Assembly: GCA_002811645.1 (NCBI GenBank)
Contig: PDIP01000016.1
Span: 106,227-170,226, forward strand
DNA: 64,000 nt
Direction of reading: 5' to 3'
Source: Corallochytrium limacisporum
Lineage: Eukaryota; Opisthokonta
The position numbers and the translations under genes are program-made. The notes beneath the pieces were generated by a model, which saw only the letters and a list, made by a program, of their open reading frames with translations, made no database searches and was not told the DNA's origin. Shown in pieces: positions 17,585-29,364 of this stretch (positions are counted from its first letter, which is position 1; each line of letters opens with the position of its first letter).

Positions 17585-19219
17585 ATGTCAAATACAACGT
17601 TTCTTGACATGGTCAGGGCTCATTGGAGCCTTGATCCGCCGTTTAGAGGCCCAAAGTCACTGGAACAGTATCCAATGTACCCACATCACTCAGTAGTTAC
17701 TGGGTCACCCACGATCAGGCTTGCAGAGGATTTTATTGTCGAGTCAATCGGCCATAGCAACAACACACACATAGGGTCGCGGAAGACTGCATTGTTCGTC
17801 GAACTGGAGGCATCTAGCGTTGCTCCTTACAGTCATATTCTGGGATTTCAAGATGATGGACTGTGTTCTTCACCAGTGCTCTACATTGACTGTAAACAGT
17901 ACAAACTCCGGATAGTGCAGAAGGAACGAGACGATGAAATGTATACCTTCGAAGTTATCAACAGAGACGGCGAGGGTTACCGATTCCATACCCACAACGA
18001 ACTAACACAGCGTAAATGGATCCTTGCTTTAAGTAGTTACATGGCATTCAAGGACGAGTTCATTAGCTTGGAGCGCGTGCTCGAAGAGCCTCCCAGCTAT
18101 GATGATATGGAAGTTGATTCTTCCGCTATCATGCTCAAGCAGTTCCTGAAACTGGCCATCAAAGATAAGAGGAAGGATGGCAAAGCATATGAAATCCTCA
18201 AGGCCATGTGGCCTTCTTTTGCGTTTGCCAATGACATGATAACCACCATTGTGGCGGAGTATGGCGATGAGAAGTCTCACACAAATCGGGAGGCCTGCGC
18301 GGACTTGCTAATTTGCATTATCCAGGACTTTGATCACTCACTGCGGCCAGATGTACGGGCTCTGGTGGAATCATTGACGTACTATGCTTCTGATGAAGGG
18401 GATTTCATAATGTCTTTTGAAGATGTGGATGTGAAAGAGTTCCTGCTTCCCGAGCATCTACGAAGGGTGCACGCAGTGCTTGAAGCGAAGGATAAGGAAA
18501 AGACCGTGGTTACGGAGAAGGGCGCGAAGGTTAAGTTTGTCACCGCAGCAGAACCAGTACAACCGCACAGAGAATTCCTGTCTATTCCTCCTGATCGACT
18601 AACGACTACCATGAAACCACGGCAGGTTGCAGAGAAGCTAACATATGCGTTCCTTGCATTGTGGCGCCGGGTCGACATTGAAATGTACATCCTGTACCCC
18701 TCAAATGAACATTCGTGTGTGAATGATTTGCAGACCGCTGCCCAGGATCTAATGAATTACGTCAAGCATAGCATTGTTGAGCGGCACACATCTATTCAAC
18801 GAGAAGTCACAGTAACTTTCTGGATACATACCGCCGAGTTCTTGGTGAAGTATGGCAACTACGAGTGTGCAGTGAACACGATGATTGCAGTCAGCCACGC
18901 CCTGGTGCTCATGCACCAATGCAAGGAAGTCACGCAACACCCCATTGATTCATTGGCCATGGAGCTGTTCGGTGAGGATGCCAACTATGAGCATGAGTAC
19001 ACCATTGACTTTGAGCACTATCGGCAGCGATTAGATCGGGAACCCTGCCCTATAATTCCCTACTGGGGCACACTGAAATCCGATATTGTCAACCTTCAAA
19101 GCCTGCCAATCCGCTTCCACCGCGGTGGCATCAATTTTGACCGCGCAATCGCTCTGTACTCCATCATCCGACAGGTGAACCGTTGGCAAGGAGAGCAACA
19201 GGCTCAAAAACCAACATAG
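17585..19219 (+). CDS. PH domain and RasGEF domain protein
   Basis: 544 residues. Residues about 80-155 look like a PH domain (YKLRIVQKERDDEMYTFEVI, then WILALSSYMAF as the closing helix). Residues about 180-290 look like a RasGEF N-terminal helical module. Residues about 320-540 are a divergent Cdc25-type catalytic domain: ETxAxQLT-like PRQVAEKLTYAFLALWRRVD, then the helices ending SHALVLMHQ, and PIIPYWGTLKSDIVNL as the equivalent of the PciPfLG-x-YLtDL motif, then INFDRAIALYSIIRQVNRWQ. Such proteins load GTP on Ras- or Rap-type GTPases at membranes. The helical-hairpin region is poorly conserved, so catalytic competence is uncertain. Start at the ATG at 17585. Confidence 0.8.
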   Translation: MSNTTFLDMVRAHWSLDPPFRGPKSLEQYPMYPHHSVVTGSPTIRLAEDFIVESIGHSNNTHIGSRKTALFVELEASSVAPYSHILGFQDDGLCSSPVLYIDCKQYKLRIVQKERDDEMYTFEVINRDGEGYRFHTHNELTQRKWILALSSYMAFKDEFISLERVLEEPPSYDDMEVDSSAIMLKQFLKLAIKDKRKDGKAYEILKAMWPSFAFANDMITTIVAEYGDEKSHTNREACADLLICIIQDFDHSLRPDVRALVESLTYYASDEGDFIMSFEDVDVKEFLLPEHLRRVHAVLEAKDKEKTVVTEKGAKVKFVTAAEPVQPHREFLSIPPDRLTTTMKPRQVAEKLTYAFLALWRRVDIEMYILYPSNEHSCVNDLQTAAQDLMNYVKHSIVERHTSIQREVTVTFWIHTAEFLVKYGNYECAVNTMIAVSHALVLMHQCKEVTQHPIDSLAMELFGEDANYEHEYTIDFEHYRQRLDREPCPIIPYWGTLKSDIVNLQSLPIRFHRGGINFDRAIALYSIIRQVNRWQGEQQAQKPT

Positions 19220-19628
19220 CGTCGATTGCACAAATCAGAACTATTCTACATTCATTCAGTTCAATCCAGCAAACACCACAGTCTTCGCCCTACTCTAATC
19301 CCCCCCGTTCCCTCCTTCCCCCTCTGTGCACTAGGAAGAGAGCTCTTTGTGCCACCCTGCTTGGGCCGCTCCTATCCTCGTCCTGCATACCGAGCGCTAA
19401 AGGTAGAGGACTACAACGGCACCGGCGCCCCCCCCCTCCCCCAGGGGAGGGTGTTGGTGACACACAAACGGCAACAGCGGACTATTTACTACTGTTCAGT
19501 CTATGACATAGATCCGTTTCCTTATGCACGTACTTGCAAGAATGCTGCCAAGTGTATGAATACACCGTACTGGTAATGAAATATAAAATAGTATGTGCAT
19601 TTGAAGAATAGTAGACCCCAAGAGAGCT
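19220..19628. other. Short intergenic region, same-strand genes
   Basis: 409 bp holding the 3' end of the RasGEF gene and the promoter of the next gene. It is pyrimidine rich around 19290-19325 and has C-rich runs near 19426-19444; no gene or clear TATA box. Confidence 0.45.
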
Positions 19629-20369
19629 ATGCTGCGGTTTGCGACATCACGTGGGCAACCGATTTGCAGAACCGGAGTGACATACTTCGCAGCACTTCCT
19701 GCCACAACTGCAGCGGGCAGCGTCAGGTATCGCAGCAGTGATACTAGTGCTAATAAAGGGAGCAAAGATGACAAATTAGAGCAGGCCAAGGCCGAATGGG
19801 CCCCTCCACCGCAGCAAATTGAGGCCCATCTTACAAAACGGAAGGCTTGGTATAAACAACAGATGGAACAGATGCAGGCCAACCCGAATTACACCTTAGC
19901 CCGTCTATTCGGCCAACTAGAAAGGCCGATCGATGTCGACGAGTCGGAGCTGACATTGGGGTGTCTCTTGGCCACTTTGATGGTCATGGAAAATTTTAGC
20001 AAGCGGGACACAATCAGGTTGCGTTCAATGGTTACGCCAGACCTGTACTTCAGGAAATTCAGACAAGTTTGTGAGGATCAACCACCTGTAGGATGGGAAG
20101 TCATTGAGATCCACGACCATAGTCTGATGACCATTCCGGTTGCGGTGCAGGATGGGGTTCTCAAGGCTGTAATGCAGCCGCAGCTACCGGAGCTACGGCT
20201 ATACACAACCCTCTCTGAGGTGAACTACAATATTGGGCCGGACGATCAAGTGCTGGACACATTCTGCCAGGTCCGTAGCTACGTTCTGGCCTTCAGTCAG
20301 GCCAAAGAGGGCCGTCCTGCCGATTCTCCAGGCTATGTCATCCGAGAGATGGACATCATGACGGATTAA
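19629..20369 (+). CDS. Probable mitochondrial protein, possibly NTF2-fold (Tim44/mL45-like)
   Basis: 246 residues starting at ATG. The first 40 residues are rich in Arg, Ser, Ala and Thr with no acidic residues (MLRFATSRGQPICRTGV, RYRSS), a good mitochondrial presequence. A charged coiled segment follows (EQAKAEWAPPPQQIEAHLTKRKAWYKQQMEQM). Residues about 105-245 alternate a long helix and beta strands (MVTPDLYFRKFRQVCED, GWEVIEIHDHSLMTIPV, QVRSYVLAFSQ). This order recalls the NTF2-like fold of Tim44, Mba1 and mL45, which bind the inner membrane or the mitoribosome exit. That comparison rests only on pattern and may be wrong. Real gene very likely, function open. Confidence 0.6.
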   Translation: MLRFATSRGQPICRTGVTYFAALPATTAAGSVRYRSSDTSANKGSKDDKLEQAKAEWAPPPQQIEAHLTKRKAWYKQQMEQMQANPNYTLARLFGQLERPIDVDESELTLGCLLATLMVMENFSKRDTIRLRSMVTPDLYFRKFRQVCEDQPPVGWEVIEIHDHSLMTIPVAVQDGVLKAVMQPQLPELRLYTTLSEVNYNIGPDDQVLDTFCQVRSYVLAFSQAKEGRPADSPGYVIREMDIMTD

Positions 20370-20582
20370 AATAATAAGGACATGCATTGTCGGATTGAAT
20401 CCAAGTGTGGGTAGGTGTAGGTACATATTTTCCGAAAAACAATTTTTCTTTAGTTTATTCCTCTATCTCTTGTGCATGAACTACGAACTCTATGCTTTGG
20501 TCATAAATGGGACCCGTTGTGAAAACGAAAATGAAAAAAAAAAACAGCAAAAGGTAAAAGGGAATGAATCATGGTCGGCTAT
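20370..20582. other. Convergent 3' region
   Basis: 213 bp between the stops of two convergent genes, AT rich with an A10 run near 20534. It must contain both 3' processing sites. Confidence 0.45.
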
Positions 20583-21770
20583 TTAGAACTTCGCCATCAG
20601 GCAGTCCACAATAATCGGAACCACCATGAGGTGCAGGAAATGACGGTTGGGCCATATACTGATGTTCCAGTGGTGGTAATTACGCATGGGGTTACGAGAG
20701 AAAGTCATGACCGACAATCCGTTCGTCACGTCGCGAATTTCGAAGCTTTCACTGGCGGTAGTCCGGTCCATACTCTTGCGCCGTCCTTCGTATTCACGTC
20801 CGTCGAGAGTGAACAGAATGGTCTCACAGGTAACCACGACTTGCATGATGCGTGGATAGGTAGCCAGGTGCAGTTCAAAGCGGGGATTGCGCCTATCGTT
20901 CAGCTGCAATCTACGCACTGCCACTAGGTCTTTGTCTGAGTCGAGACCCACGAGCATGAGGTTGGGCCAAACACCATCGGTGCGGAAGACCGGGGTCTTC
21001 TCGTTGGCGCAGAAGAAGCGGTACCGGCGGTTCCGGGGAGAGTATGCCATGGTGAAGAGCTGGGCATGGACCTTAGGCGCACCGAGCACCCAGCGCATAG
21101 ACAATTCGCCGCGGTCGTACTTGACGTTCTTGCGTTCATGGGGTTGCTGGCAGTATCCCTGACAGGAGGTCAGGCGAACTGTCTTCACTGTGGAGTGTGC
21201 CCGAACTTTGCCATCGGGCAATGCCTCACTACCCATATCAAGAACAGTGGCCATGGCCACCAAACGGTCAGCAAGGAGCTTACGTTTCTCCATGACCTTG
21301 ACTACTATCTTCAAATCAAAAACTTCGTGGCTGGAAACACTCAAATCAAACTTCTCGTCCCACTCTGTGCTGCCGTCTTCACGCACAACCCGCGTGGTCG
21401 CAACCTTTTTCGAATTGATGAAGAGGATGCAGTATAGATTCTTATGATGGCACCGAGAGGACTGAATAAGCTTCCGTGAAACGACCTTCACAGTGTCTAA
21501 CCGGATTGTCACTGTCTGCATGAAACCTAAAGGAATACTAAGTTCCTCGAAGACCTTCACTGCGGCGTCACTCACGTCGTGGTCACCGCAGATAGAGACC
21601 AGGTCGGAGTCCGTGGGCAGAGATAACGATGTGTCCTTCTCATAACTAGAATATGATGCAGTCTCCGCCAGTGGCGACACGCCCGTAATACTGTTGTACG
21701 TGGGGAGTTCATCCTCCTCAGGTTGGACAGGCGGCAAAGGGCACCGCCCGTGATGATATGATGCAAGCAT
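20583..21770 (-). CDS. C2-domain protein with tubby/LURP-like C-terminal region
   Basis: 395 residues from the ATG at 21768-21770; the preceding in-frame codon is only a GTG. Residues 1-80 are acidic and disordered with a PPxxxEEDELPTYNSI-type segment that includes an LPTY motif. Residues about 84-190 have the strand order of a C2 domain (VTIRLDTVKVVSRKL, YCILFINSKKVATTRVV, STEWDEKFDLSV, DLKIVVKVMEKRKLLADRLVAMATV), without the full set of calcium-binding aspartates. The carboxyl half (FRTDGVWPNLMLVGLD, RIMQVVVTCETILFTLDGREY, then a hydrophobic last helix HLMVVPIIVDCLMAKF) recalls the closed barrel with central helix of tubby/LURP-one/scramblase-like proteins. Function unknown; membrane lipid binding is inference. 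Confidence 0.65.
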   Translation of the reverse strand: MLASYHHGRCPLPPVQPEEDELPTYNSITGVSPLAETASYSSYEKDTSLSLPTDSDLVSICGDHDVSDAAVKVFEELSIPLGFMQTVTIRLDTVKVVSRKLIQSSRCHHKNLYCILFINSKKVATTRVVREDGSTEWDEKFDLSVSSHEVFDLKIVVKVMEKRKLLADRLVAMATVLDMGSEALPDGKVRAHSTVKTVRLTSCQGYCQQPHERKNVKYDRGELSMRWVLGAPKVHAQLFTMAYSPRNRRYRFFCANEKTPVFRTDGVWPNLMLVGLDSDKDLVAVRRLQLNDRRNPRFELHLATYPRIMQVVVTCETILFTLDGREYEGRRKSMDRTTASESFEIRDVTNGLSVMTFSRNPMRNYHHWNISIWPNRHFLHLMVVPIIVDCLMAKF

Positions 21771-22800
21771 CACCTTCGCTTTTGTGTCTGTGTGTTGTGT
21801 GCGTTGTCACTGTCTGCGTGTGTGTCTTGTCTTCTATCTCCTTCGTCTGTCTCGTTTCTTTCTATCGCTGTCGGCTCGTTTCCCAAGTAGGAGAAATGTA
21901 GGCACCAATAACAACCAATGCCATGGCATACAGTCTTGGAACCCCCTATGAAATAGCCTGGGTGTTGATCAACTGGTCCACAACCGCAGTTACAAATTGC
22001 GTCAATAAAAATTAATCCGCACGTATGCCGGGTGGTGGTGATGTGCTCTGGGTTCATTTGTACTGACCAACAGATGTCAGTACCACATTTGATTCTCAAG
22101 CGCACACCAAGTATGCAAATTCCGAGAGGTGGACAGCACCGACCTACGAACAACTAGGTTCACTGATCCCGGCCTTGCTGACCTCCTCCCCACATCTCAA
22201 GGCCACCACCTGCATTGTAGGGTTATATGTATATGCTAATAAACGTTGAAATCTTCGCAGCATTGTTATAGTACGTTTGAGGTATGTGGTGTTTTTTTTC
22301 CTGCCTGTCCTACTGTCGAATTTTCCCTGGAATGTTTCTTACCTCTGCCCCCTCACCATCTCGCCGCCTTCACACTCTTCCTATTTCAATACTGGATGAA
22401 CTGCAAAAAAAAACCATCGGCTCACTCCCACTCTCTCTTTCCATGAAAAAACCAGATGGGGAAGGGGAATGTTCGCATAGTGGAAGGCCAGCGGGAGAGG
22501 ACTGGCAGAGGCGGAGAGGGGAAAAGGGAGAGTCCCAGTCACTGATAAGGTCTTCTTTCAAGGGAAAGGACTTTCCCCTCCCTATCCCGTGCCTTTCCCC
22601 CTCTTTATTCCAAACTCTTGCACTCTGCCCTCTCGTCTCCCCTTCTTAAAAATTTCACTTACTTTGCTCAACTTCTCCTGTGCGGTCTTCAAATTTGGTC
22701 TTACAGCAAGGCCAGGTCGCCCCTCATTGCGCAGGGGTTCAATGATCCACCCGCCATACTTACACAGAGTACATTCTGTCATGTCACGGAAACTGAAAAA

Positions 22801-22811
22801 GGGGGGGGGGG
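22801..22811. repeat. G11 homopolymer
   Basis: Uninterrupted run of eleven G directly after five A, in the gene desert. Confidence 0.9.
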
Positions 22812-25800
22812 AGACTGAGCCAAAGTGTGTAGGTTGGTTAATCACGGACCTACCTACCATGGATCGTCGATCTAGAAGTAGATATTAACTTTAGTGTGTA
22901 GTGCGGATGGGGTTCAACGAGATCCTCGCCTCGTCTATGTGTGCAGAGGTCAGATCTGCGACTGGACTTAATGACTGGAGCACAAGTATGTTGAGGATGT
23001 CAATTAGTAACAGATTCATTTACACAATTTAGTGGCAGAAGAAAGTCAGCCGTCACGAATCAACAGGCAGACCGACGAGACAGACCCCTGGCAAACCACA
23101 TAGATTCCGGGAAATTACGGGACATACCACCTATTGGGAAGGTATAAGATCTACACATCGCTCGAGGCGGACGAAGAACACTTGCCATGGGTTTGCAGAC
23201 CTGGCAAGCTGTCGGAGTGCTTGGGCTTTCTGATTCAGCTCAAACGCGCCCTCCTGTCGCCGCCGGGTTGGGTGTCGCCCGGCAGTGAAGGGGAGGAGAG
23301 GGGGGGGAGGGAGGGCGTGTGTGCTGCCGCTGTTTGTATGTGACTCTTTGGTGGCCAACTGCGCTGACAAACCACAGGCGGCCCAGATGGACAAGACTGT
23401 CACTATAGCAAGACTTGATCATGCGATGTCGAGAAAACCACAGGCATTGTCGAACGAGCAAAACGGGAGAGAACCAAAGACGGCGGTGGAAAATTAGATG
23501 CAACGGAGCTTTTGGAACCGGCGCATATGGTTGGCGAAGCACACGGTCTTTAGAGCTGGTTCAGAACAGCCCGTGCAGGCCGGGTATTTCTCACTCGCTC
23601 TCCTGGGTTGTTTGCATCTGCTGTTTTCACTTCTATTGACCGATAGGTGTAGTTTCAGGACTATAAGGGCGTGGTTTCATCGGAGACACAAAAAATTTAG
23701 AAATTTTTCTCTCTAATTTTTCAATAGAAAGCACTAGACTAGGTATTCTCCCGTTTTTCTACCAAATCCTTGACATGACTGTTCCTTGGGACATCGTTAG
23801 GAAGATTCGCGGCCGCAGCCAAATTCGTAGTAGTCGAGTGCGCAAAGTCGAGGAATATATGCTCACAGATTTAGTATACACAACCGTCTGCTGATCCGAT
23901 GAATAAAGCCCACGCGATACCAACCCGCGGTCACTGAGTAGGGACGAACAGGACGAAGACTAGCAAAAGTAAGGGTTTGTTTAACGCAAATGAGACCATG
24001 TACTTCATATACAAAACCTTGTACCTCTCCCGTAACCAAGACAAGATTCGTACACGCTTACCGCTCGTAGAAGTCAGAAATGCCGAGAGCTGCTCCACCA
24101 CTTGCGGTCCGTCCCATCGGTTTTTTTTTCACAAGTTCACTACCGAACTGAAATATCGGTACTGTTCCCCGTTCCGCAGTTGGTATGTGGAAAGGACGCA
24201 AGTTGTCAACCACCGCCAGACTCTCGTCGTTCGTGGGAATCCGGGGCGCACGAAACGTAGATCGTTCAGCTCGTCATCGTGACGAAAACATTTGGTTTAA
24301 GTTCTGGCGGGTTTCATGAGAGTTGGAAAACAAGGGCCTTGTTTAGAGAATGAAGAGTCGCCAACGTCAGAGACAGTTTGGTATGATCTTTTGTTGATAT
24401 AACTTTTAGAAACGGTCAGCTGTGTAGACATTTGTTGGAAGAGATTGATGTTTACGGGACACAACTTGGTTTTCTTTGACATTCCGATGGAGTTTCTGAA
24501 GCAGATGACGTTCGGTCGACAACAACTTGTGCACCTTAACTTCAGGTTCAACGCTCCAGTACTGGATTGCACCTGATATTTACCTTGGCCCTAGTGTGTG
24601 TGATCACGCACCGTAGAAAATTTCTTCACCATGTCCATGTGTGTTGTGGAAATTGTCACAGTCACTCACCACTGTGGACAATTGCGAGTTTATTTTGGTA
24701 AGGACAGATGTGATGTGTCCTCAGCAAAGCTTGTCGATGTTGCATCTGAGAAATTTTGACCGCTTTTAAGAGTGAGCGAAGGCAAAGGAAAACAGGAAAC
24801 TGGTCTTTACTCCCGTGTCCGCCCAGTGGACAAAGAACGGACGCATCCCTCATGTTCAAGAATATCTTACTGCGCAGGGACCAACACCAACAGGCGGCGG
24901 CTGCTGAGTTGAAAAGTCTTAGAGAAACCACCCACTGCCGGGGTGGTTGACCCATACCAGGTTATGGCAGCAAGACGGCAAGCCGCTGCGTACACATGCA
25001 CAGAACCATGTAGCGCTATGGCACCACAGAGAACGAATGTTGGGGGATGCATACAAAATAGGTACCCAGCGTTCTCTGGTTGCCGACCGAAAAGAAAAAC
25101 CTAATCGATTTGTTTCAATGGACCGGTACCCATTCTGAGAGGAAGTGAAACCATGACACTGCGAGAAAAGTTTTTCATTTGAGTTGACCCAGTGTTGAGT
25201 GGGATACGGACTATGGGTTGGGACCATGTCCTTCCGGGCCTTGCCCAATGCAGACCACTAAGACATTGCGGTGTGTAGAGGCACATGGATCAGTGTAAAG
25301 GTATCTTCTTGTAAAGATCAGTGCTGAAATTTTGTGTCGTGTCTTCTGATTGAAGGAGGTCGGCACGGAGGGCATGCCGGGGCCCCATGCTTTTAGAGTA
25401 GCCCTCAACATCAGAGCTAGTCGTTTCCCATAGTAATAATATTGTGGTTTTCTGCCGAGAACTTGTAGATATCGAAAAATGGAATTAATGCACAGTATCT
25501 TGTATCTTGGTTAGGAGGCTTGGATGCCGATACCGGGGAGCTCAGCACTGATACTTTGTTGTTTACCTAACTGACACATGTTCAAATAACAAAATCGTTG
25601 TGAGGGGTTCTTCGCGGTAGAGTGATAACTGCGAACCAAGCCGCGCGATCTACAGCTTTGATGTGATCTGACATATACGCGTACATGCACGAACCTTTAG
25701 CATCACAGCTGGGGAAAATATTCGTCGACACAAAACGGTCCGGGAATACAAAATAAGCATAGACACAGCTAGCTCAGAATCATTGACGGTGCGAAGGATC

Positions 25801-25939
25801 TGTCTAGGAATCAGGTGCCGTTTTGTTCAGAACTCCTTCCTTTTCCAAGAAGATTATGTGCGAGAGCGTCGATCCCGTTCGGACGTTGTCTGGGGTTCCG
25901 TTGATTGTTTCAAAAGGAGCCCCCTTACAATCCCCCCCC

Positions 25940-26159
25940 NNNNNNNNNNNNNNNNNNNNNNNNNNNNNNNNNNNNNNNNNNNNNNNNNNNNNNNNNNNNN
26001 NNNNNNNNNNNNNNNNNNNNNNNNNNNNNNNNNNNNNNNNNNNNNNNNNNNNNNNNNNNNNNNNNNNNNNNNNNNNNNNNNNNNNNNNNNNNNNNNNNNN
26101 NNNNNNNNNNNNNNNNNNNNNNNNNNNNNNNNNNNNNNNNNNNNNNNNNNNNNNNNNNN
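25940..26159. other. Assembly gap (220 N)
   Basis: 220 undetermined bases. The last called bases before the gap are a C8 run, suggesting that a homopolymer or hairpin stopped sequencing or assembly. Confidence 0.99.
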
Positions 26160-29100
26160 CACCACGATAATGACTATGCAGGTAAATAGGTTCGAAATGT
26201 GTGTGTTTGGCGAGTCCCGCATGTACAGCAATAAACGACATTTTTCTGACAGCGACTTTTGGTTGTCAAGTTTTTGTTGCTCCCATATTTGTAGTCCTAT
26301 ACCAAATATTCGTAAAATTGGATTCGCAGACCACCAGGTCAAAGAAAAACACGTTGGATCTCGCCATCGCTGCAATGTATGACGGGTCCCCAGCGAGACT
26401 TTTCCATCCCAACCGATTTCGCTGTATAACTTTGTCTACGGCTTGGCTTACACAACAGCAGTTGTGCAATCAATTCGAGATATTGTGCAGATCTCGACTC
26501 ACTCTCACCTCAGTTTCGCTCATTTGTCCTGCACCGATCTTGTGCCGAGCCAGAAAATGTTCCGGTCGAAGGACAACGTGTCGGTAGGGAGATGTGGGTT
26601 CAAGTGAGCGTCGCTGCGGTTGCCTATCATCATCATTGACATCCCAATGCATCCAGTTAACCATCTTAATGTTGGGGCTGTCAACCACCTGTGGGAATAA
26701 CTTTGAGGCTGTTTGCTTTCAACCATGCGCATTTGTTGATGAATGGCAGAGGATGCTTTAGATGAGCTCCTTCGTCTCGTGTGCCGTATACAGAAGAACA
26801 TTGACCGCATGGGGCAATGAGACACAAGTATGACATTATACTTGGACAAAACTTGGCCGAAGCTTGGCATACAATTAAAGGGATAACTACTTAGTAACAA
26901 TGAAAAAAATAGTAAGGGCGAGGTTGCACAGATTGATCAGAACCCGTTGGAAAGCGACGAGTAGCTGTGATGCCCTTCCCGGTGGACCCAAGATTAAAGC
27001 AGCATCTGTCGGTGACAGGCTGTGCTTGCCGCATGCTATGATGTGAGCGTTGAAAACACCAATGTTTTGGTAGAACGACGAGGTGTCTGCATGTTCATCA
27101 AGGTCCAAAGGAACGAGGGAAGCGAAAGAATGGAGCGTCGATCTCAGGGCGGCTCTAGAAAGTCCACCGCTTAACAGCATGTAACTGGCATGCTGTTCAT
27201 TTCCTTACGATGAGAATTGTCCATGGATCATCATCGTCAGCCTCAATCATGAAAGTTGTCTGCTTCTTCGCTTTCGAGGCCACGCGCTGTCCCATCCGTT
27301 TCCCAAAGTTGGCCTCTATGTTCACCCCCAGGCGTCTGTATGTTGAAAAAGAAACTCTCCGTTCCACCTTCTCCCCGACTTACGAATCGGCCGCGCCCTG
27401 CAGTACACACCTTTTTATTGAACTGATCCGTAATTGCAATTCCTTTCTGTAAGGGGTGTGCAGAGCAGGAGCTCTGAGTATGCACAATGGAGCATATTTA
27501 GAAAGGAGTGCGGGCTGTGAGTTCCGCACCCAGGTGTTTGGGTTAAGGTCCGTATGAGACGATTGCCCAACCGCACCGCTGGAGAATGAATATACAAATC
27601 ACCCAGCGGTGCGACTCCAGTCCGCGCAGGTGCTACCATCGTTGGCCACATGCCCAACAGCAGCATCACATCAGTGGAGGCTGCACCTGGTCAGGGGGTA
27701 CACAGCCGCATGGACGGCTGACACAATAAGCTCTACTACTGAGCATGAACTACAGCAGTGATGCGCCATGGTTAAGAAATGATGATATAAATCGAACAAG
27801 ATCGTGCACTGGTTATTGTAGCATACGATCGTTGCTGTCGAGCTGCTGATGGGCTGATGTTCTGAACAACGTAGAGAACACAAACAACCCCGAAGACCAG
27901 AAGGGTTTGGCCTGCGACCCATATGAATCCCTGCTGCGTCCTCCTGGGCTGGCAGTGGCGTTCATTTAAATGGATGTAAGGAGCTTTTCGCCTGATAAAT
28001 ACATTCCTCATTTAGGATAACATACGTGATTTCCGGTATCAGCTATACCACCTCACCGTAGCTGATCTCTCCTCCTATTACGTTTTGTAGTAATCTCCGA
28101 GTTCCATCTTGTATGAAAGAGCCCACATTTATATCTCTTGGTTTTGCCAACCTCGATTGTTTTCTTATACAGGCTCTTACCCCGTTCGAAGGGGTGGGTG
28201 TTCAGAGTGGGTGGGTGGGGGGTAGCCGGAGATAAGTAGAGGAAGCGAAGAAACAGCTGCATCGCTCAACACCTTATGTGGTGGCAGCTCGATATTTTCT
28301 ACCGCGCACTCATGGTCTTCACTGTGGATTTCGTTAGAAAAACTGCACCGGCCAAGAGGAAAAGGTTCTTACCACTTTAGGAGCCAACCGGGATTTTGGA
28401 TTTGGAAAAAGAAAGGGGAAGGGAGGGAGAGGTGCGTGCGCGCGCGCGCGAAGGACTGTAGAGTGAACCTAACCCCAACAAAAGGTGGAGGAGGGCAGGG
28501 GGCAAGAGGCAGGCCAAAATGTTTTGAAAAAGTATCCTGACCCGTATTATTTGTATGGGTAGGACCGAATTCCATATCGTGCCCGGCAAAGCTCAGGAGT
28601 TGACGACCTCTTCAGTGTACAATTCTGCTCATCTAACCCCCTCATTAAAACCGCCCCTCCTTTTCAGGTGATTCCAGAAAAAAAAAAGGGAAGGTCCATG
28701 CCCGTAGAAAGAAAGTGGGAGGGGTTGGGGGAGGAAGACCACACACACGGAAAAAAAACACACAGTCCGAAGAAAAAAAAACCCCCCGTTCGCCTTCTAC
28801 GGACGGTTGCGTCTGTCGTGCCTTGGTGTCCATAGTCGCACTATACAGATCCAAGTGTCCATGGAAGCGCGATTGATTTATTTCAAATTCACTCTGATGC
28901 CATTCCCTATTCTGTCGTAGGTGTCTCATTTGCAACGGCGCACAAGGGGACACACAGCAGCGGCGGATAGAATGTGTTTATCAACTTCTTCCGGGCAGTG
29001 CCTTGGAGGGTGAGGTTGTGTGCTGACCTTCTTCGGTTGGTACTGAAACTATTGGATAGACTGACCAACACACGAGGTTCTGGGGACCAAAGAGAAAATC

Positions 29101-29355
29101 TTTGCAGGCCAAGGAGGAGCAAACCACGGGCTGCAATTTGATGTGATGTGCTGACTCCTTCGCCCACTGTCGTGCCTGTCCGTGCGGACCCCCGCAATTA
29201 CAGCACAAGGACCAGAGTCCAAGAGAGATGCAAATGAGGTAGACAGAATGAAGTACTCCTGATCCGGCCAGGGGACTTTTACCGGGGAACACAAGCAGAT
29301 AGATCTGAGTAGTGCTGACAGAAAGAGGCGGTCCACAAGCCAAGTGACAGAGTCC

Positions 29356-29364
29356 CTATATAAG
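29356..29364. promoter_or_regulatory. TATA-like motif in the gene desert
   Basis: CTATATAAG on the plus strand (TTATATAG on the minus strand), with GC-box-like sequences (gggcggt, ggggcgg) directly to its right. On the minus strand the order GC box, TATA, start site would be correct for transcription leftwards. No ATG-initiated gene follows in either direction, so a noncoding transcript or chance are the options. Confidence 0.2.
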
